NCBI RefSeq assembly: GCF_029813835.1
Contig: NZ_JARVKV010000030.1
Span: forward strand, 1-64,000
DNA: 64,000 nucleotides
Reading direction: 5' to 3'
From: Streptomyces sp. DH37
GTDB taxonomy: Bacteria; Actinomycetota; Actinomycetes; Streptomycetales; Streptomycetaceae
Shown: positions 28,645 to 37,447 of the stretch, piece by piece
How the letters are laid out: each line of letters starts with the position of its first letter
Numbering within the stretch: position 1 is the first letter of the stretch
Program-made: the position numbers and the translations under genes
Notes under the pieces: generated by a model
Told to the model about the DNA's origin: nothing
Databases searched by the model: none
Seen by the model: the letters and a program-made list of their open reading frames with translations, nothing else

Positions 28645-29424
28645 CTACCGCGCCTGGGAGGCTTCGAGGAGCCGTAGGGCCATCTCCTTGAGTTCCGGGG
28701 CGGCTTCGGCGGCGTTGCCGGAGTCGAACGGGGGCCGGGGGTCGTACTCGACGGCGAGCTGGATCGCTCTGGCCACGGTCTCGCCGGCCATCTGCGCTGC
28801 GAGGTACAGAGCCATGTCCACCCCCGCCGAGACCCCGGCGGCTGTGATGATCTTCCCCGAGCGGACGTAGCGCGCGGGTAGGTAGGTGACGTCGAACGTG
28901 GTGCTCAGGTAGTCGGCGGAGGCCCAGTGAGTCGTCGCTTCGCCTCCTGTCAGCAGGCCGGCTGCGGCCAGGACGAGCGAGCCGGTGCAGACCGATACCG
29001 TCCAGCGGGTGGATCGATTGGTTCGGCGGATCCAGGAGAGCAGGGCGGGGTTGTTCATGGCGTTGACGGTGCCGTCCGCCCCGGCGCCGGGTACCAGCAG
29101 AACGTCCAACCGCTCGACCTCGTCGATCGAGCGGTCGGCCAGTATGGCCACGTCCCTGGTGTCGGTGCGGACGGCACCGCGGCGTTGCCCGATCATCGTG
29201 ACCGTCGCGCCCGGCAGCCGGGAGAGCACCTCGGCCGGCCCGGTCGGATCCAGGAGGCTGTAGCCGTCGTACAGCAGGATCCCGATCTCGGGTCCGTCTG
29301 TGCGCGGGCGGCGCCGCTGCCGGGCCTGCGCGTCTCCGGCCGTGGTGAGGCCGCCGGCGGTGGCCAGGGCCGCGCCGGCGGCCATGCCCCCCAGTACGGT
29401 CCTACGTGTCGTTGTGTCTGCCAT
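28645..29424 (-). CDS. Tat-exported DJ-1/PfpI family protein
   Basis: The N terminus TTRRTVLGGMAAGAALATAG is a twin-arginine signal. The mature domain is a DJ-1/PfpI glutamine-amidotransferase-like fold with EIGILLYDGYSLLDPTGPAE, DVLLVPGAGADGTVNAM and the nucleophile-elbow cysteine in WTVSVCTGSLVLAAAGLL, as in isonitrile hydratase-type proteins. The reaction is uncertain; hydration of isonitriles or glyoxalase-like chemistry are the family options, and export is unusual for them. Its start overlaps the end of the GlxA-type regulator gene by 23 bases, so the two are one operon and the enzyme is probably regulated by that protein. Confidence 0.85.
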   Translation of the reverse strand: MADTTTRRTVLGGMAAGAALATAGGLTTAGDAQARQRRRPRTDGPEIGILLYDGYSLLDPTGPAEVLSRLPGATVTMIGQRRGAVRTDTRDVAILADRSIDEVERLDVLLVPGAGADGTVNAMNNPALLSWIRRTNRSTRWTVSVCTGSLVLAAAGLLTGGEATTHWASADYLSTTFDVTYLPARYVRSGKIITAAGVSAGVDMALYLAAQMAGETVARAIQLAVEYDPRPPFDSGNAAEAAPELKEMALRLLEASQAR

Positions 29425-30424
29425 GGCGGGGAGTCTGCCGCTGCGCGGGCACGCGCGCCCTCGGCATGTCCGGCATCCTGCGAAGCACGTCCCCCGCGAC
29501 GCCGTAGTGGCGCAGCAGCGTCGTCCTCAGGGTCTCGGCCGAACCGAGGCCGCAGCGCCGGGCTACGGCCGCCACCGGCAGGCCGCTGGAGCGCAGCAGG
29601 TGGGCGGCGGCCTCCGCACGGGCCGCTCGTACAGCACGTGCCGGTGTCGTGCCCAGGTGCGCCGTGAACAGGCGGGTCAGGTGCCGGGTGCTGATTCCCG
29701 CCCGCTCGGCCAGTGCCCTCGGGGACAGGTCGTCGGCGAGATGGCCCGCGATGTAGCCGGTCAGGTCGTGTACGAGTCTCTCCCCCGGCGGCGGATCCGC
29801 CAGGAACATGCTGATCTGGGCCTGGTCCGCCGGCCGGTGCAGATAGGTGACCAGTTCGCGGGCCACCGCGCGCGCCAGTGTCGGCCCGTGGTCGTCCTCG
29901 ATCAGCGACAACGTCAGGTCCAGTGCGCTGGTGACCCCGGCCGAGGTGTAGACGTTGCCGTCGCGTACGAAGAGCGGAGCCGGGTCCACGGTCACGGTCG
30001 GGTGGCGTTCGGCGAGCCGGTTGCCATGCCCCCAGTGCGTGGTCACCCGTCGGTGGTCGAGCAGTCCGGCCGCCGCCAGTACGTACGCGCCGGTGCACAC
30101 CGAGGCCACCCGCCGACTGCGTTCAGCCAGGCGGCGCACCTGGGCCAGCAGCCGCCGGTCCTGCGCGGCGGTCTCCGCCCCGAGGCCGCCGACGATGACG
30201 AGGGTGTCCAGGCGGCCGGTCACCGCCGCCAGCCGCCGCCCCGGTCCCAAGCCGATGCCGGCCGATGTGCCCGCCGTCCGGCCGTCGAGAGTGCTCAGCT
30301 CGATGGTGTACGGCGGCGCCGCGCCGTAGCGGTTGGCGATGTCCAGAGCACCGCTGGGGCAGGCGACATCCAGGATCTGCGCGTTCTCATAGGCCACGAT
30401 CACCACGCGTCGACGGTCGTCCAT
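29402..30424 (-). CDS. GlxA-type AraC-family regulator with DJ-1/PfpI sensor domain
   Basis: Residues about 5-190 are a DJ-1/PfpI-like domain (VVIVAYENAQILDVACPSG, LVIVGGLGAETAAQDRRLL, VASVCTGAYVLAAAGLL with the cysteine retained). Residues about 215-320 are an AraC HTH (LSPRALAERAGISTRHLTRL, VAAVARRCGLGSAETLRTTL). These regulators sense small metabolites through the amidotransferase-like domain. It is upstream of, and overlaps, the exported DJ-1 gene, so both proteins may act on the same or related compounds. ATG 30424 is the first start. Confidence 0.9.
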   Translation of the reverse strand: MDDRRRVVIVAYENAQILDVACPSGALDIANRYGAAPPYTIELSTLDGRTAGTSAGIGLGPGRRLAAVTGRLDTLVIVGGLGAETAAQDRRLLAQVRRLAERSRRVASVCTGAYVLAAAGLLDHRRVTTHWGHGNRLAERHPTVTVDPAPLFVRDGNVYTSAGVTSALDLTLSLIEDDHGPTLARAVARELVTYLHRPADQAQISMFLADPPPGERLVHDLTGYIAGHLADDLSPRALAERAGISTRHLTRLFTAHLGTTPARAVRAARAEAAAHLLRSSGLPVAAVARRCGLGSAETLRTTLLRHYGVAGDVLRRMPDMPRARVPAQRQTPRHGRHNDT

Positions 30425-30981
30425 ACCACGAATACCACCACGCGTCGGCTGGGTGGCTCACCTTGCCGTCCGACTCCGTCCGCCCTTCGCCACCCGGGTG
30501 GCCTCGGATTCCTCCGGCCTCCTGGCCGGGACTACCGTGCGAAGCCACCCCTGGTGCGCAGTTTGATCGCTCACAACTGGCGGTGTCCGCTTTGCCCCTG
30601 TACCGCCCCTTGTTCGCACGGTTTGACTGCGACCGAGAACACCCCCGTGCGGTGGCATGCTGGAGTGCTTACAGGCCGACACCACCCGGTATCAGACAAA
30701 GCCGCAGGCCAGAGATCACTGCCACTCCATGATCACCACGGTCGCCGAGAGACTCGCGTGGCTTGACCGCGGTCTACCAAGGGGGCGGCATCATCCTGAT
30801 CAGCCCAGGTCAGGCGACCTGCTTCTGACCTCATCCTCTTGGACAGTGCTGAAGGGAATCGAAGTGCTGTGATCAACGTGACCTAAAACTGATTGCTATG
30901 AGTGATCGATCAGTGATGCAGTGTTCATGCCCGGACCGCCTGGCAGCACCTCAGACGTACAGAAGTCGTCAGTTGGCGCTA
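30425..30981. other. intergenic region without a supported gene
   Basis: No family-like open frame is visible over 557 bases. Part of it (30880-30960) is AT-rich for this genome, with GATCGATCAGTGATG-type sequence, so it may hold a promoter or be imported. The IS5-family element begins at its right edge. Confidence 0.4.
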
Positions 30982-31859
30982 CTAGACGGTGTCCCGTAAC
31001 TGCTGGTCATGGATGAGATGATCTTGTTGTGGCTGGTGTGATCACGGCGTCGGAGCCGTCCTGGATAGCCCCGTTCACCGGGCTGAGCCCGCGGCAGTTC
31101 GCCAAGCTGGTCACCGCGCTGCGGCGGGAAGGAGCGGACCCGGTGCGCCGGGGCCGGCCGTGGTCGCTTCCGTTGGAGGACCGGGTGCTGCTGGTGGCCG
31201 CGTACTGGCCCACCAACCTCACCCTGCGCCAGCTCGCCCCGCTCTTCGGGATCTCCAAGTCGGCCGCCGACCGGATCGTCGACCACCTCGGTCCGGCCCT
31301 CGCGCTCCAGCCCCGCAAGCGGTACCGCAAGAACACCGTGCTCATCGTGGACGGCACCCTGGTCCCCACCCGCGACCGGAACGTGGCCGCCTCCAGCAAG
31401 AACTACCGCTACTCCACCAACCACCAGGTCGTCATCGATGCCGACACCCGCCTGGTCGTCGCCGTCGGCAAGCCGCTGCCGGGCAACCGCAACGACTGCC
31501 GGACCTGGGAAGAATCCGGCGCCAAGGACGCCGTCGGCACCACCCCCACAGTGATCGCCGACGGCGGCTACCGCGGCACCGGCCTGACCATCCCGCACTA
31601 CCGCCGGCACCAGGACGAGGACCTGCCCGCCTGGAAGGAAGAGCACAACGCCTCCCACCGCCGGGTCCGCGCCCGCGTCGAGCACACCTTCGCCCGCATG
31701 AAGACCTGGAAGATCCTGCGCGACTGCCGCCTCAGAGACGACGGCGTCCACCGCGCCATGCTCGGCATCGCCCGCCTGCACAACCTCACCCTCACCGGAT
31801 GACGAGCAAACAAGCAGGTCAGCCGACACGTCCCTGAGAATTTACGGGACACCGTCTAG
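30982..31859 (+). mobile_element. intact IS5-family insertion sequence, about 878 bp
   Basis: The ends are a perfect 18-bp inverted repeat: CTAGACGGTGTCCCGTAA at 30982-30999 and its complement at 31842-31859. One uninterrupted transposase gene lies between. The terminal CTAG is palindromic, so the target duplication (TA, CTA or CTAG) cannot be separated from the repeat by eye. Everything needed for movement looks present. Confidence 0.88.
31029..31802 (+). CDS. IS5-family transposase
   Basis: The 257-residue protein has an N-terminal HTH_Tnp_4 domain (GLSPRQFAKLVTALRR, LRQLAPLFGISKSAADRIVD) and a DDE_Tnp_4 nuclease domain: first Asp in VLIVDGTLVPTRDR, second in TVIADGGYRGTG, Glu in ARVEHTFARMKTW. 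All three acidic residues are present. GTG 31029 is the likely start; a second GTG follows three codons later. It is the only gene of the element. Confidence 0.9.
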   Translation: MAGVITASEPSWIAPFTGLSPRQFAKLVTALRREGADPVRRGRPWSLPLEDRVLLVAAYWPTNLTLRQLAPLFGISKSAADRIVDHLGPALALQPRKRYRKNTVLIVDGTLVPTRDRNVAASSKNYRYSTNHQVVIDADTRLVVAVGKPLPGNRNDCRTWEESGAKDAVGTTPTVIADGGYRGTGLTIPHYRRHQDEDLPAWKEEHNASHRRVRARVEHTFARMKTWKILRDCRLRDDGVHRAMLGIARLHNLTLTG

Positions 31860-31894
31860 GCATGCCCAAAACCACCATTCATGAGGGGGAATCC

Positions 31895-32560
31895 TTGCGT
31901 ACGAATCGTCGCTCGTTACGTACCGCTGCCGTGGCGGTCACCGCCATCGCAAGTCTGGCGGGCATCACCCAGGCCCAGGCGTCTGAAGCGCCCGGGGCAG
32001 ATGACCCCGCAGCACCTACTGGGACACTGCAGGAGTCGATCGATGAGGTGCTCGCCAGCACCGAGGGGGGCACGCAGATCAGTCCCTACGAGATCTCCTG
32101 GGAGGGCGGAGCCGTCATCATGTCCTTCCCTCGCCCGGGAGAGGCAAAGGCGCCGACCAGTTCGCCCACAGCACGCAAGCTCCAGGCCAAGCTCGCCGGG
32201 AAACCGCAGATGGGCCCCCTCGTCGCAGAGTGGGTGGCTGGCGACCACGAGGGCTGTCCGACCGAGGTATTCGGCAACGACTGGTACTGCTTTTACCAGT
32301 ACGAGAATTACGGCGGGAGACGTCTGCAGTGGAACGCCACCCACGAAAAACCGGTCTACTTTTCCAAGTACGACTTCGTCAACAAGACATCCTCCTGGGT
32401 CAATGGCGGGGGAAAGACCATCGTTGTCTACGGACGGACCCGCAGCGGCGACGACAGCAGCTGCACCGACTACCTGTGGTCTGAGTCCCAGCACATGAAG
32501 AACAGGTACGTCGGTGGTGTCGTCGACAATCGGGCTGACTGCTTCACCGCAAAGGGATAG
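31895..32560 (+). CDS. secreted beta/gamma-crystallin-like (I36-type) protein with a TTA codon
   Basis: TTG 31895 is preferred over ATG 31862 because GAGGGGGA ends four bases before it and the resulting N terminus (RTNRRSLRTAAVAVTAIASL) is a signal peptide with cleavage after AQA. The mature C-terminal domain has paired cysteines and DWYCFYQYENYGGRRLQWN, typical of inhibitor I36/crystallin-fold proteins. Codon 8 is TTA (31916-31918), so translation should need the bldA tRNA, tying expression to differentiation. The IS5-family element ends 35 bases before this start and may have displaced or replaced the promoter. A strong hairpin follows. Confidence 0.75.
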   Translation: MRTNRRSLRTAAVAVTAIASLAGITQAQASEAPGADDPAAPTGTLQESIDEVLASTEGGTQISPYEISWEGGAVIMSFPRPGEAKAPTSSPTARKLQAKLAGKPQMGPLVAEWVAGDHEGCPTEVFGNDWYCFYQYENYGGRRLQWNATHEKPVYFSKYDFVNKTSSWVNGGGKTIVVYGRTRSGDDSSCTDYLWSESQHMKNRYVGGVVDNRADCFTAKG

Positions 32561-32584
32561 CCGGTGGGCTGAGCCTCTAGCACT

Positions 32585-32636
32585 GCCCCTGATGCCCCCT
32601 CCCACCACGTACGCGGTGGGAGGGGGCATCAGGGGC
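32585..32636. terminator. bidirectional terminator with a 22-bp perfect stem
   Basis: Bases 32585-32606 pair perfectly with 32615-32636 around an eight-base loop ACGTACGC. It separates the secreted-protein gene from the convergent CU044_5270 gene and should stop transcription from both sides. Confidence 0.85.
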
Positions 32637-32650
32637 CCTGTGGTAATTCT

Positions 32651-33604
32651 TCAGCCGCCGCGTGTGTAGCCGTGGTCGAGGTGGGTGACGTACTCGGTGA
32701 CCGATGGGATCTTGACGTTCAGTGCGCCGGCGTCTTTCGTGAGCATCTCCTCGTAGGCCAGGAGCTTGCCCGTGTCCGGGGCGAAGATCACGGTCTGCTT
32801 CTTCGGCAGCCCGCCGAAGTCGGAGTCGGTGGAGAAGGCCATGCCCGGCCTGCCGGAGCGGTCCCGGACGGTGCCGTGGTACTCCACCCCGTCGAATGTG
32901 GCCAGCGCGCGTAGCGCTCCGGCCTGCTGGCGCGGGGACAGGATCGTGTTCAGAGCGCGTTCGTTGAGGCGGCTGAGGAACGCGCCTGCTCCCCGACCGT
33001 CGCCCTGGGAGAGGACCCAGTCCTTCATGGCTTGCGCACCCCCACCTATGGGCGGCCGGGCGGGCTGCTCTCCCGCGGGGAAGTCGTCCGCCTCCCGACC
33101 GCCGTCCCATGTGATGACCTGGCGGGTGGATCCGTCGGGCCGGTGCCAGGTCTCATAGCGCTGCGGGACGACCTCGGAGGTGACCCGCTTGCCGTCGATA
33201 GTGGTGAACAGTGACCACATCTCGTACGCGAAGTGCGCCGTGGCGTCCTGGCGTGCGGCTGGAGCCGTTTGCTGTTCCGCCTTGCTCGCCAGTTGCCGGA
33301 GCAGTTGCGCGGCCGGGGTGCCTGCAGGGTCCTGCAGGTGGAGTGGGGCCGGGGTGGCGGCGTAGGCGGGGGTCTGGACGGGGCTGTCCAACAGGCCGAT
33401 GCCGCCGACCACCGCCATAGCGGTGACCGCGACTGCCGCGGTCCACACCAGTGGACGTCGGCGGGTCCGCGCGCGGGAAGACGACGGCTGGCGGGGGGTG
33501 GCGGTGATACGGGCCAGCAGCGCCTCGGCTTCGGCATCGGTCATCACAGGGGTGCTGTTACGGGCGGGATCCAGGCCGCGCAGCAGCCTGTCAGTGTCGC
33601 GCAT
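32651..33604 (-). CDS. CU044_5270 family protein, probable anti-sigma-type partner
   Basis: This 317-residue protein begins MRDTDRLLRGLDPARN with a short cytoplasmic zone, has one membrane helix (LVWTAAVAVTAMAVVGGIGL) near residue 60, and then an extracytoplasmic domain with YEMWSLFTTIDGKRVTSEVV, ATFDGVEYHGTVRDRSGRP and TVIFAPDTGKLLAYEEML. CU044_5270 family genes follow ECF sigma genes in actinobacteria, and the layout suits a membrane sensor that controls the sigma factor. ATG 33604 has AGGAGG six bases upstream and overlaps the sigma gene by 14 bases. Confidence 0.85.
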   Translation of the reverse strand: MRDTDRLLRGLDPARNSTPVMTDAEAEALLARITATPRQPSSSRARTRRRPLVWTAAVAVTAMAVVGGIGLLDSPVQTPAYAATPAPLHLQDPAGTPAAQLLRQLASKAEQQTAPAARQDATAHFAYEMWSLFTTIDGKRVTSEVVPQRYETWHRPDGSTRQVITWDGGREADDFPAGEQPARPPIGGGAQAMKDWVLSQGDGRGAGAFLSRLNERALNTILSPRQQAGALRALATFDGVEYHGTVRDRSGRPGMAFSTDSDFGGLPKKQTVIFAPDTGKLLAYEEMLTKDAGALNVKIPSVTEYVTHLDHGYTRGG

Positions 33605-34139
33605 GGGTGACCTCCTGCTGGACGGATGTGCTGGTCGGGGCGGAGGCGGCGGGGTGCGCCTGGAGTTGCCTGCGCAGCCGGCCGCGGGCACGGTGCAGCC
33701 GCACCCGCACCGCCACGCTGCTCTGGCCCAGCACCCGGGCGATCTCGGCGGGGGTCAGTTCCTCCCACAGCGCCAGCCGCAGCACCTCTTGGTCCACGGT
33801 GCCGAGTCGGCCGAAGGCCTGGGCCAGGTCGGTGCGGGCGGCTACCTCCTCCGCGTGCCCGGCATCGGGCCGGTGCGGCTGGACAGCCAGTAAGTCCTCC
33901 AGGTTGGTGCGGCGCCGGGCGGCGCGGCGGTCGTTGGCCAGCACCCGCCGGGCCACGCCGTACAGCCACGGCAACGGCTCATCCGGTATCTGGTCGAACC
34001 GGCGCCACGCGGTCAGGAAGACCTCCCCCAACACATCCCCCACCTCCTCCGGTCCGGCCCGCCGCAGCACGTACCGCTCCACTGCCTCTCGATGACGCCG
34101 GTACAAGGCGGTGAACTGTTCCTCGATCGTCGATTCCAT
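33591..34139 (-). CDS. ECF RNA polymerase sigma factor
   Basis: At 182 residues it has sigma region 2 (EEQFTALYRRHREAVERYVL, EVFLTAWRRFDQIPDEPLPW) and region 4 (LRLALWEELTPAEIARVLGQ, SSVAVRVRLHRARGRL). ECF sigma factors direct RNA polymerase to specific promoters, usually including their own. The overlapping CU044_5270 gene is the probable regulator. ATG 34139 lies after GGGGCGGAGGG. No region 3 is present, as expected. Confidence 0.9.
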   Translation of the reverse strand: MESTIEEQFTALYRRHREAVERYVLRRAGPEEVGDVLGEVFLTAWRRFDQIPDEPLPWLYGVARRVLANDRRAARRRTNLEDLLAVQPHRPDAGHAEEVAARTDLAQAFGRLGTVDQEVLRLALWEELTPAEIARVLGQSSVAVRVRLHRARGRLRRQLQAHPAASAPTSTSVQQEVTHARH

Positions 34140-34418
34140 CTGCCCTCCGCCCCGGTAGATGTCCGGCACCCCTGCACCCGTTACACCCAGCCCGAAAACC
34201 ATCGAGCGCCGACAGCGGTCCGGGCCACCGTGAGAACGAGGACGAGGGAATGCCGATGGCCCAACCGGTGCACTCGCCCCGCAGCACACAACCTCGCAGG
34301 CCCGGAACAGCACGGACCGCACCGCAAGCGCCCCTTGCGGTCCAGTTCCCTCAACTGGGGGACTGTAAGAACTGCTAACAGAAGTGTCTGATGGTGTGGC
34401 TGTCGGTTTGGTCACTCG

Positions 34419-35255
34419 TTGGTTGGTGTGTGGAAGAGGGAGTCGCGTCCGTGGATCGTCTCGGACGAATTGTGGTCGTTGGTCGAGCCGTTGTTGCCTG
34501 AGCCGGGGCCGAAGTTGGTGGCGGGGCGGCCGCGGGTTCCGGACCGGCAGGCGTTGTGCGGGATTTTGTTCGTGCTGCACACCGGGATCCAGTGGGAGTA
34601 CCTGCCGCAGGAGCTGGGGTTCGGCTCGGGCATGACGTGCTGGCGCCGGCTGGCGGCCTGGAACGAGGCCGGCGTCTGGGACCGGCTGCATCTCGTGCTG
34701 CTGGCGAGACTGCGGGCCGCGAAGCGGCTGGACTGGTCGCGGGCGGTGATCGACTCCTCCCACGTGCGGGCCGCTCGGCGCGGCCCAAAAGCGGCCCCAG
34801 CCCGGTCGACCGCGCCCGGCCGGGCGGCAAGCACCATGTCCTCGTCGACGGCCAGGGCATCCCGCTCGCGGTGTCGCTGACCGGCGGCAACCGAGGGCGA
34901 CGTCACCCAGCTCCTGCCCCTCCTGGCGAAGATTCCCTCCGTGCCGGGACTCGTGGGCAGGCCGCGCCGGTGGCCCGACATCCTCCTGGGCGACCGCGGC
35001 TACGACCACGACAAGTACCGCCGCCTGGTCTGGGCGCAGGGCATCAAACCCGTCATCGCCCGCCGCGGTGTCGACCACGGATCCGGCCTCGGGATGCACC
35101 GCTGGGTCGTCGAGCGCACCATCGCCTGGTTGCACGGCTTCCGGCGACTCCGCATCCGCTGGGAACGACGAGACGACATCCATGAAGCCTTCCTCGGCCT
35201 CGCCACCTGCCTCATCACACACCGGCACGTGAAACGCCTTTGTCAGGACCTCTAA
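34419..35255 (+). pseudogene. IS5-family transposase with frame changes
   Basis: The first frame encodes WIVSDELWSLVEPLLPEPG, HTGIQWEYLPQELGFGSGMT and AVIDSSHVRAARRGPK. At CCCAAAAGCGG (about 34788) the sequence continues one base back as GPSPVDRARPGGKHHVLVDG and GIPLAVSLTGGNR, and near 34895 returns to the first frame as DILLGDRGYDHDKYRRLV and VVERTIAWLHGFRRLRIRWE. The first shift lies at an A4 run and may be programmed, as in some IS5 elements; the second is probably a decay mutation. Catalytic DDE residues are all recognisable. No convincing terminal repeats were found. Confidence 0.75.
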
Positions 35256-35269
35256 GCCGTCTGCCCTCA

Positions 35270-35470
35270 CCCCGAGCAGATCGCGCGGGCCTGGGACTAC
35301 GTGGAACTTGTCTGGCAGGAACAGGGCAGCGAGCAGGACACAAGGCCAAGCCCGCCCGGTTCCACGTCGACGGCCCCGAGCCGGCGCGGCTGATCGGCGA
35401 GTTCGGCGCGCTGCTGTCGGACGGGTGCGAATCGGCGGCTTCCACCTCTTCCGCAGGCAGGTCCTGCTGA
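35270..35470 (+). other. short remnant of an unidentified gene
   Basis: Two frames give EQIARAWDYVELVWQEQGSE and then KPARFHVDGPEPARLIGEFG, ALLSDGCESAA. The composition is gene-like but the family is not recognised, and the piece is cut by the IS5-type element on the left. Confidence 0.25.
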
Positions 35471-35523
35471 CCCGCTGAGCATGCCGGACGGACGAAACCT
35501 CGGCGAGTGCCTCACCAGGACCA

Positions 35524-36180
35524 CTATGGCCGGGTGCGCCGTTCGGCGGCGTCGAACGCGGGCGCCAGCGGGGCCAGTGCCGCGCGGAGCTGGTCGGGCA
35601 GTGAGCCGGAGGGTACGACCAGCGCTCCAGCAGTGCGCCTTTCGGGCGTTTGCGCGGTTTCGGCCGGCCGGAGCCAGCCTTCCAGCGCGATGCGCACCGC
35701 CGCGGCCACACTCGCCGCCAGCACCCGGGCCGTGTGGGCGCCGGTCTCAGGCAGACGTTCGGCGATCACCGTGGCGAGAGGGTGCTCGATACCGGCGGCG
35801 GCATCGAGGAACGCATCGCGCAGCGCGGGCCGGGAGGTGATCAACAACAGTGCCTCGCGTGCGCGTTCACCGGTGTCCGTGTACTGCTCGATCACCGCTT
35901 CGGTGACGGCGTCGGCCAGACGCGCTTCCGCCGGCCGGGCCGCGACCGCCTCCGCGATGCGCGCCTCCCGGTCGGCGGTGACGGCGGAGACGATCGCTTG
36001 CTCCCGGCTGGAGAAGTAGTTGTTGTAGGTGCGCGGCGAGACCCCGGCCGCTTCGGCGATGTCCTCGACCCGCACCTGGTCAGGCCCTCGCTCCATGGCC
36101 AGGCGCAGGGCCGCCTCGCGCAGCGCCGCACGCGTGGCCTGCTTCTTCCGTTCCCGCAGCCGCGGTGGGGGCGTCGTCAC
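35524..36180 (-). CDS. TetR-family transcriptional regulator
   Basis: The N-terminal HTH (LREAALRLAMERGPDQVRVE, DIAEAAGVSPRTYNNYFSSR) is typical of TetR regulators, followed by a helical ligand-binding domain of about 150 residues. GTG 36180 has GGGAG nine bases upstream; an upstream extension would lack TetR homology. It is divergent from the gene at 36287, with a 28-base palindrome between the two, and should repress it and itself. Confidence 0.88.
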   Translation of the reverse strand: MTTPPPRLRERKKQATRAALREAALRLAMERGPDQVRVEDIAEAAGVSPRTYNNYFSSREQAIVSAVTADREARIAEAVAARPAEARLADAVTEAVIEQYTDTGERAREALLLITSRPALRDAFLDAAAGIEHPLATVIAERLPETGAHTARVLAASVAAAVRIALEGWLRPAETAQTPERRTAGALVVPSGSLPDQLRAALAPLAPAFDAAERRTRP

Positions 36181-36203
36181 GATGCCAGACTCCCACACAA
36201 GAC

Positions 36204-36231
36204 TGCGCGCACGCAAACTTGCGTGCGCGCA
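36204..36231. promoter_or_regulatory. 28-bp perfect palindrome, probable TetR operator
   Basis: TGCGCGCACGCAA (36204-36216), AC, and the exact complement TTGCGTGCGCGCA (36219-36231) form a 13-bp inverted repeat. It lies in the 106-base divergent region between the TetR gene and its neighbour, 24 bases from one start and 56 from the other. Confidence 0.75.
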
Positions 36232-36286
36232 CTTTTCTCTGTCAGTCTCGCTCTCGACCAGAGAGCGGCCGAGGAAGGACGTCACC

Positions 36287-37312
36287 ATGCGGGCAAGAGG
36301 AATGACCTACGACACCGAATTCGTCCTGCACGGCCGAGCCTCCCGCGGTTGCTTCGATCCGACGGTCGTCCGCCGCGAACTCGCCATCATCCGCGACGAC
36401 CTGCACTGCAACGCGGTGCAGATCATCGGCGGCGACCCGGAACGGCTGGAGCTCGCCGCAACTGCCGCCGCCGAACTCGGCCTGGAGATCTGGTTCTCGC
36501 CCTATCCGCTGGAGTTGGATTCCCAGCAGATCCTCACGCTCTTCCGCGACTGCGCCGAGCGAGCGGAACGGCTCCGCCGGCGGGGAGCCACCGTCGTATT
36601 CGTCGCGGGGGTCGAGCTGAGCGTGATGAACAGAGGATTCCTGCCCGGCGAAAACCCCGAGGAGCGGGTCGGGTATCTGATGCGCCACCCCGAGCGACGG
36701 GCCGAGGCGATACGCGTACTCGGCGAGCGGGTCAACGCGTTCCTCGCCGACGCCGTGGCCACGGTCCGTGAACGCTTCCGAGGCCGGCTCACCTACGCGG
36801 CCATCCAGTTCGAGCAGGTGGACTGGGCTCCCTTCGACATTGTGACGTACGAGTTGATCCGCTCCGCCGAGGTCGCCGACCGGTTCCGGGACGCGGTGCG
36901 AACGCTGGCGCAGGGCCCGAAGCCGCTCGCCGTCACCGGGTTCGGCACTGCGGCCTACCGGGGCGCGGGCGACCGTGGCGGGCGGGTGCTGGAAGTGGTC
37001 GAGCACGATCCGGAGACCAAAGCTCCGCTACGGCTGAACGGCGTGTACGAGCGTGACGAGGCCGGCCAGGCCGCGTACCTGAGCGAACTGCTGGAGATTT
37101 TCCAGTCCGAGGGCGTGGACGCCGCGTTCGTGTACCTCTTCGCCCTGTCCGGCTACCCGCACCGCCCCAACGGCGATCCCCGGGACGACCTGGACCGGGC
37201 CAGCCTGGGCATCGTCAAACACCTCGAAGGGCACCGGGGCCGGACCTACCCCGACATGGACTGGGAGCCCAAGGCCGCCTTCACGGCAGTCGCACAGCAG
37301 TACCGGGGGTGA
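36287..37312 (+). CDS. conserved hypothetical TIM-barrel-like protein, 341 aa
   Basis: The product (RGMTYDTEFVLHGRASRGCF, LHCNAVQIIGGDPERLELAA, GLEIWFSPYPLELDSQQIL, VDAAFVYLFALSGYPHR) has alternating strands and helices like glycoside-hydrolase TIM barrels. No signal peptide is present. Relatives in Streptomyces are sometimes annotated as abortive infection protein, but I cannot support that here. GAGGAAGGA lies seven bases before ATG 36287. It is divergent from the TetR gene with a strong operator, so it is probably the regulated target. Possible catalytic acids are the Glu of QFEQVDW and the Glu after FVAGV. Confidence 0.75.
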   Translation: MRARGMTYDTEFVLHGRASRGCFDPTVVRRELAIIRDDLHCNAVQIIGGDPERLELAATAAAELGLEIWFSPYPLELDSQQILTLFRDCAERAERLRRRGATVVFVAGVELSVMNRGFLPGENPEERVGYLMRHPERRAEAIRVLGERVNAFLADAVATVRERFRGRLTYAAIQFEQVDWAPFDIVTYELIRSAEVADRFRDAVRTLAQGPKPLAVTGFGTAAYRGAGDRGGRVLEVVEHDPETKAPLRLNGVYERDEAGQAAYLSELLEIFQSEGVDAAFVYLFALSGYPHRPNGDPRDDLDRASLGIVKHLEGHRGRTYPDMDWEPKAAFTAVAQQYRG

Positions 37313-37447
37313 CACGTCCTACACATCGCGAGGTGCCCGCCGAAGCCGTTGCAGCGGACTACCACGGGTCTGTACGCGCCTACTGCATGGACTGCCCGAA
37401 CGATCCGACTCTCCGCAGGTTGTGCGACAGGAAGTGGGACAGGGCCC

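Noticed and set aside
30657-30872. 71-codon plus-strand frame as a small gene
   Set aside because: No ribosome site, no motif and atypical codon use.
34370-35280. Terminal inverted repeats for the IS5-type element
   Set aside because: AGAAGTGTCTGA on the left and AGAGGTCCTGA on the right share only part of their bases, so the ends are not supported.
33591-35711. 706-codon minus frame as a sigma factor with a long N-terminal extension
   Set aside because: Sigma homology begins at ATG 34139. The extension runs antisense through an IS5-type transposase.
36287-37312. Abortive-infection phage-defence gene
   Set aside because: The name is attached to relatives in some annotations, but I see no Abi motif; the TetR/operator context suggests metabolism.
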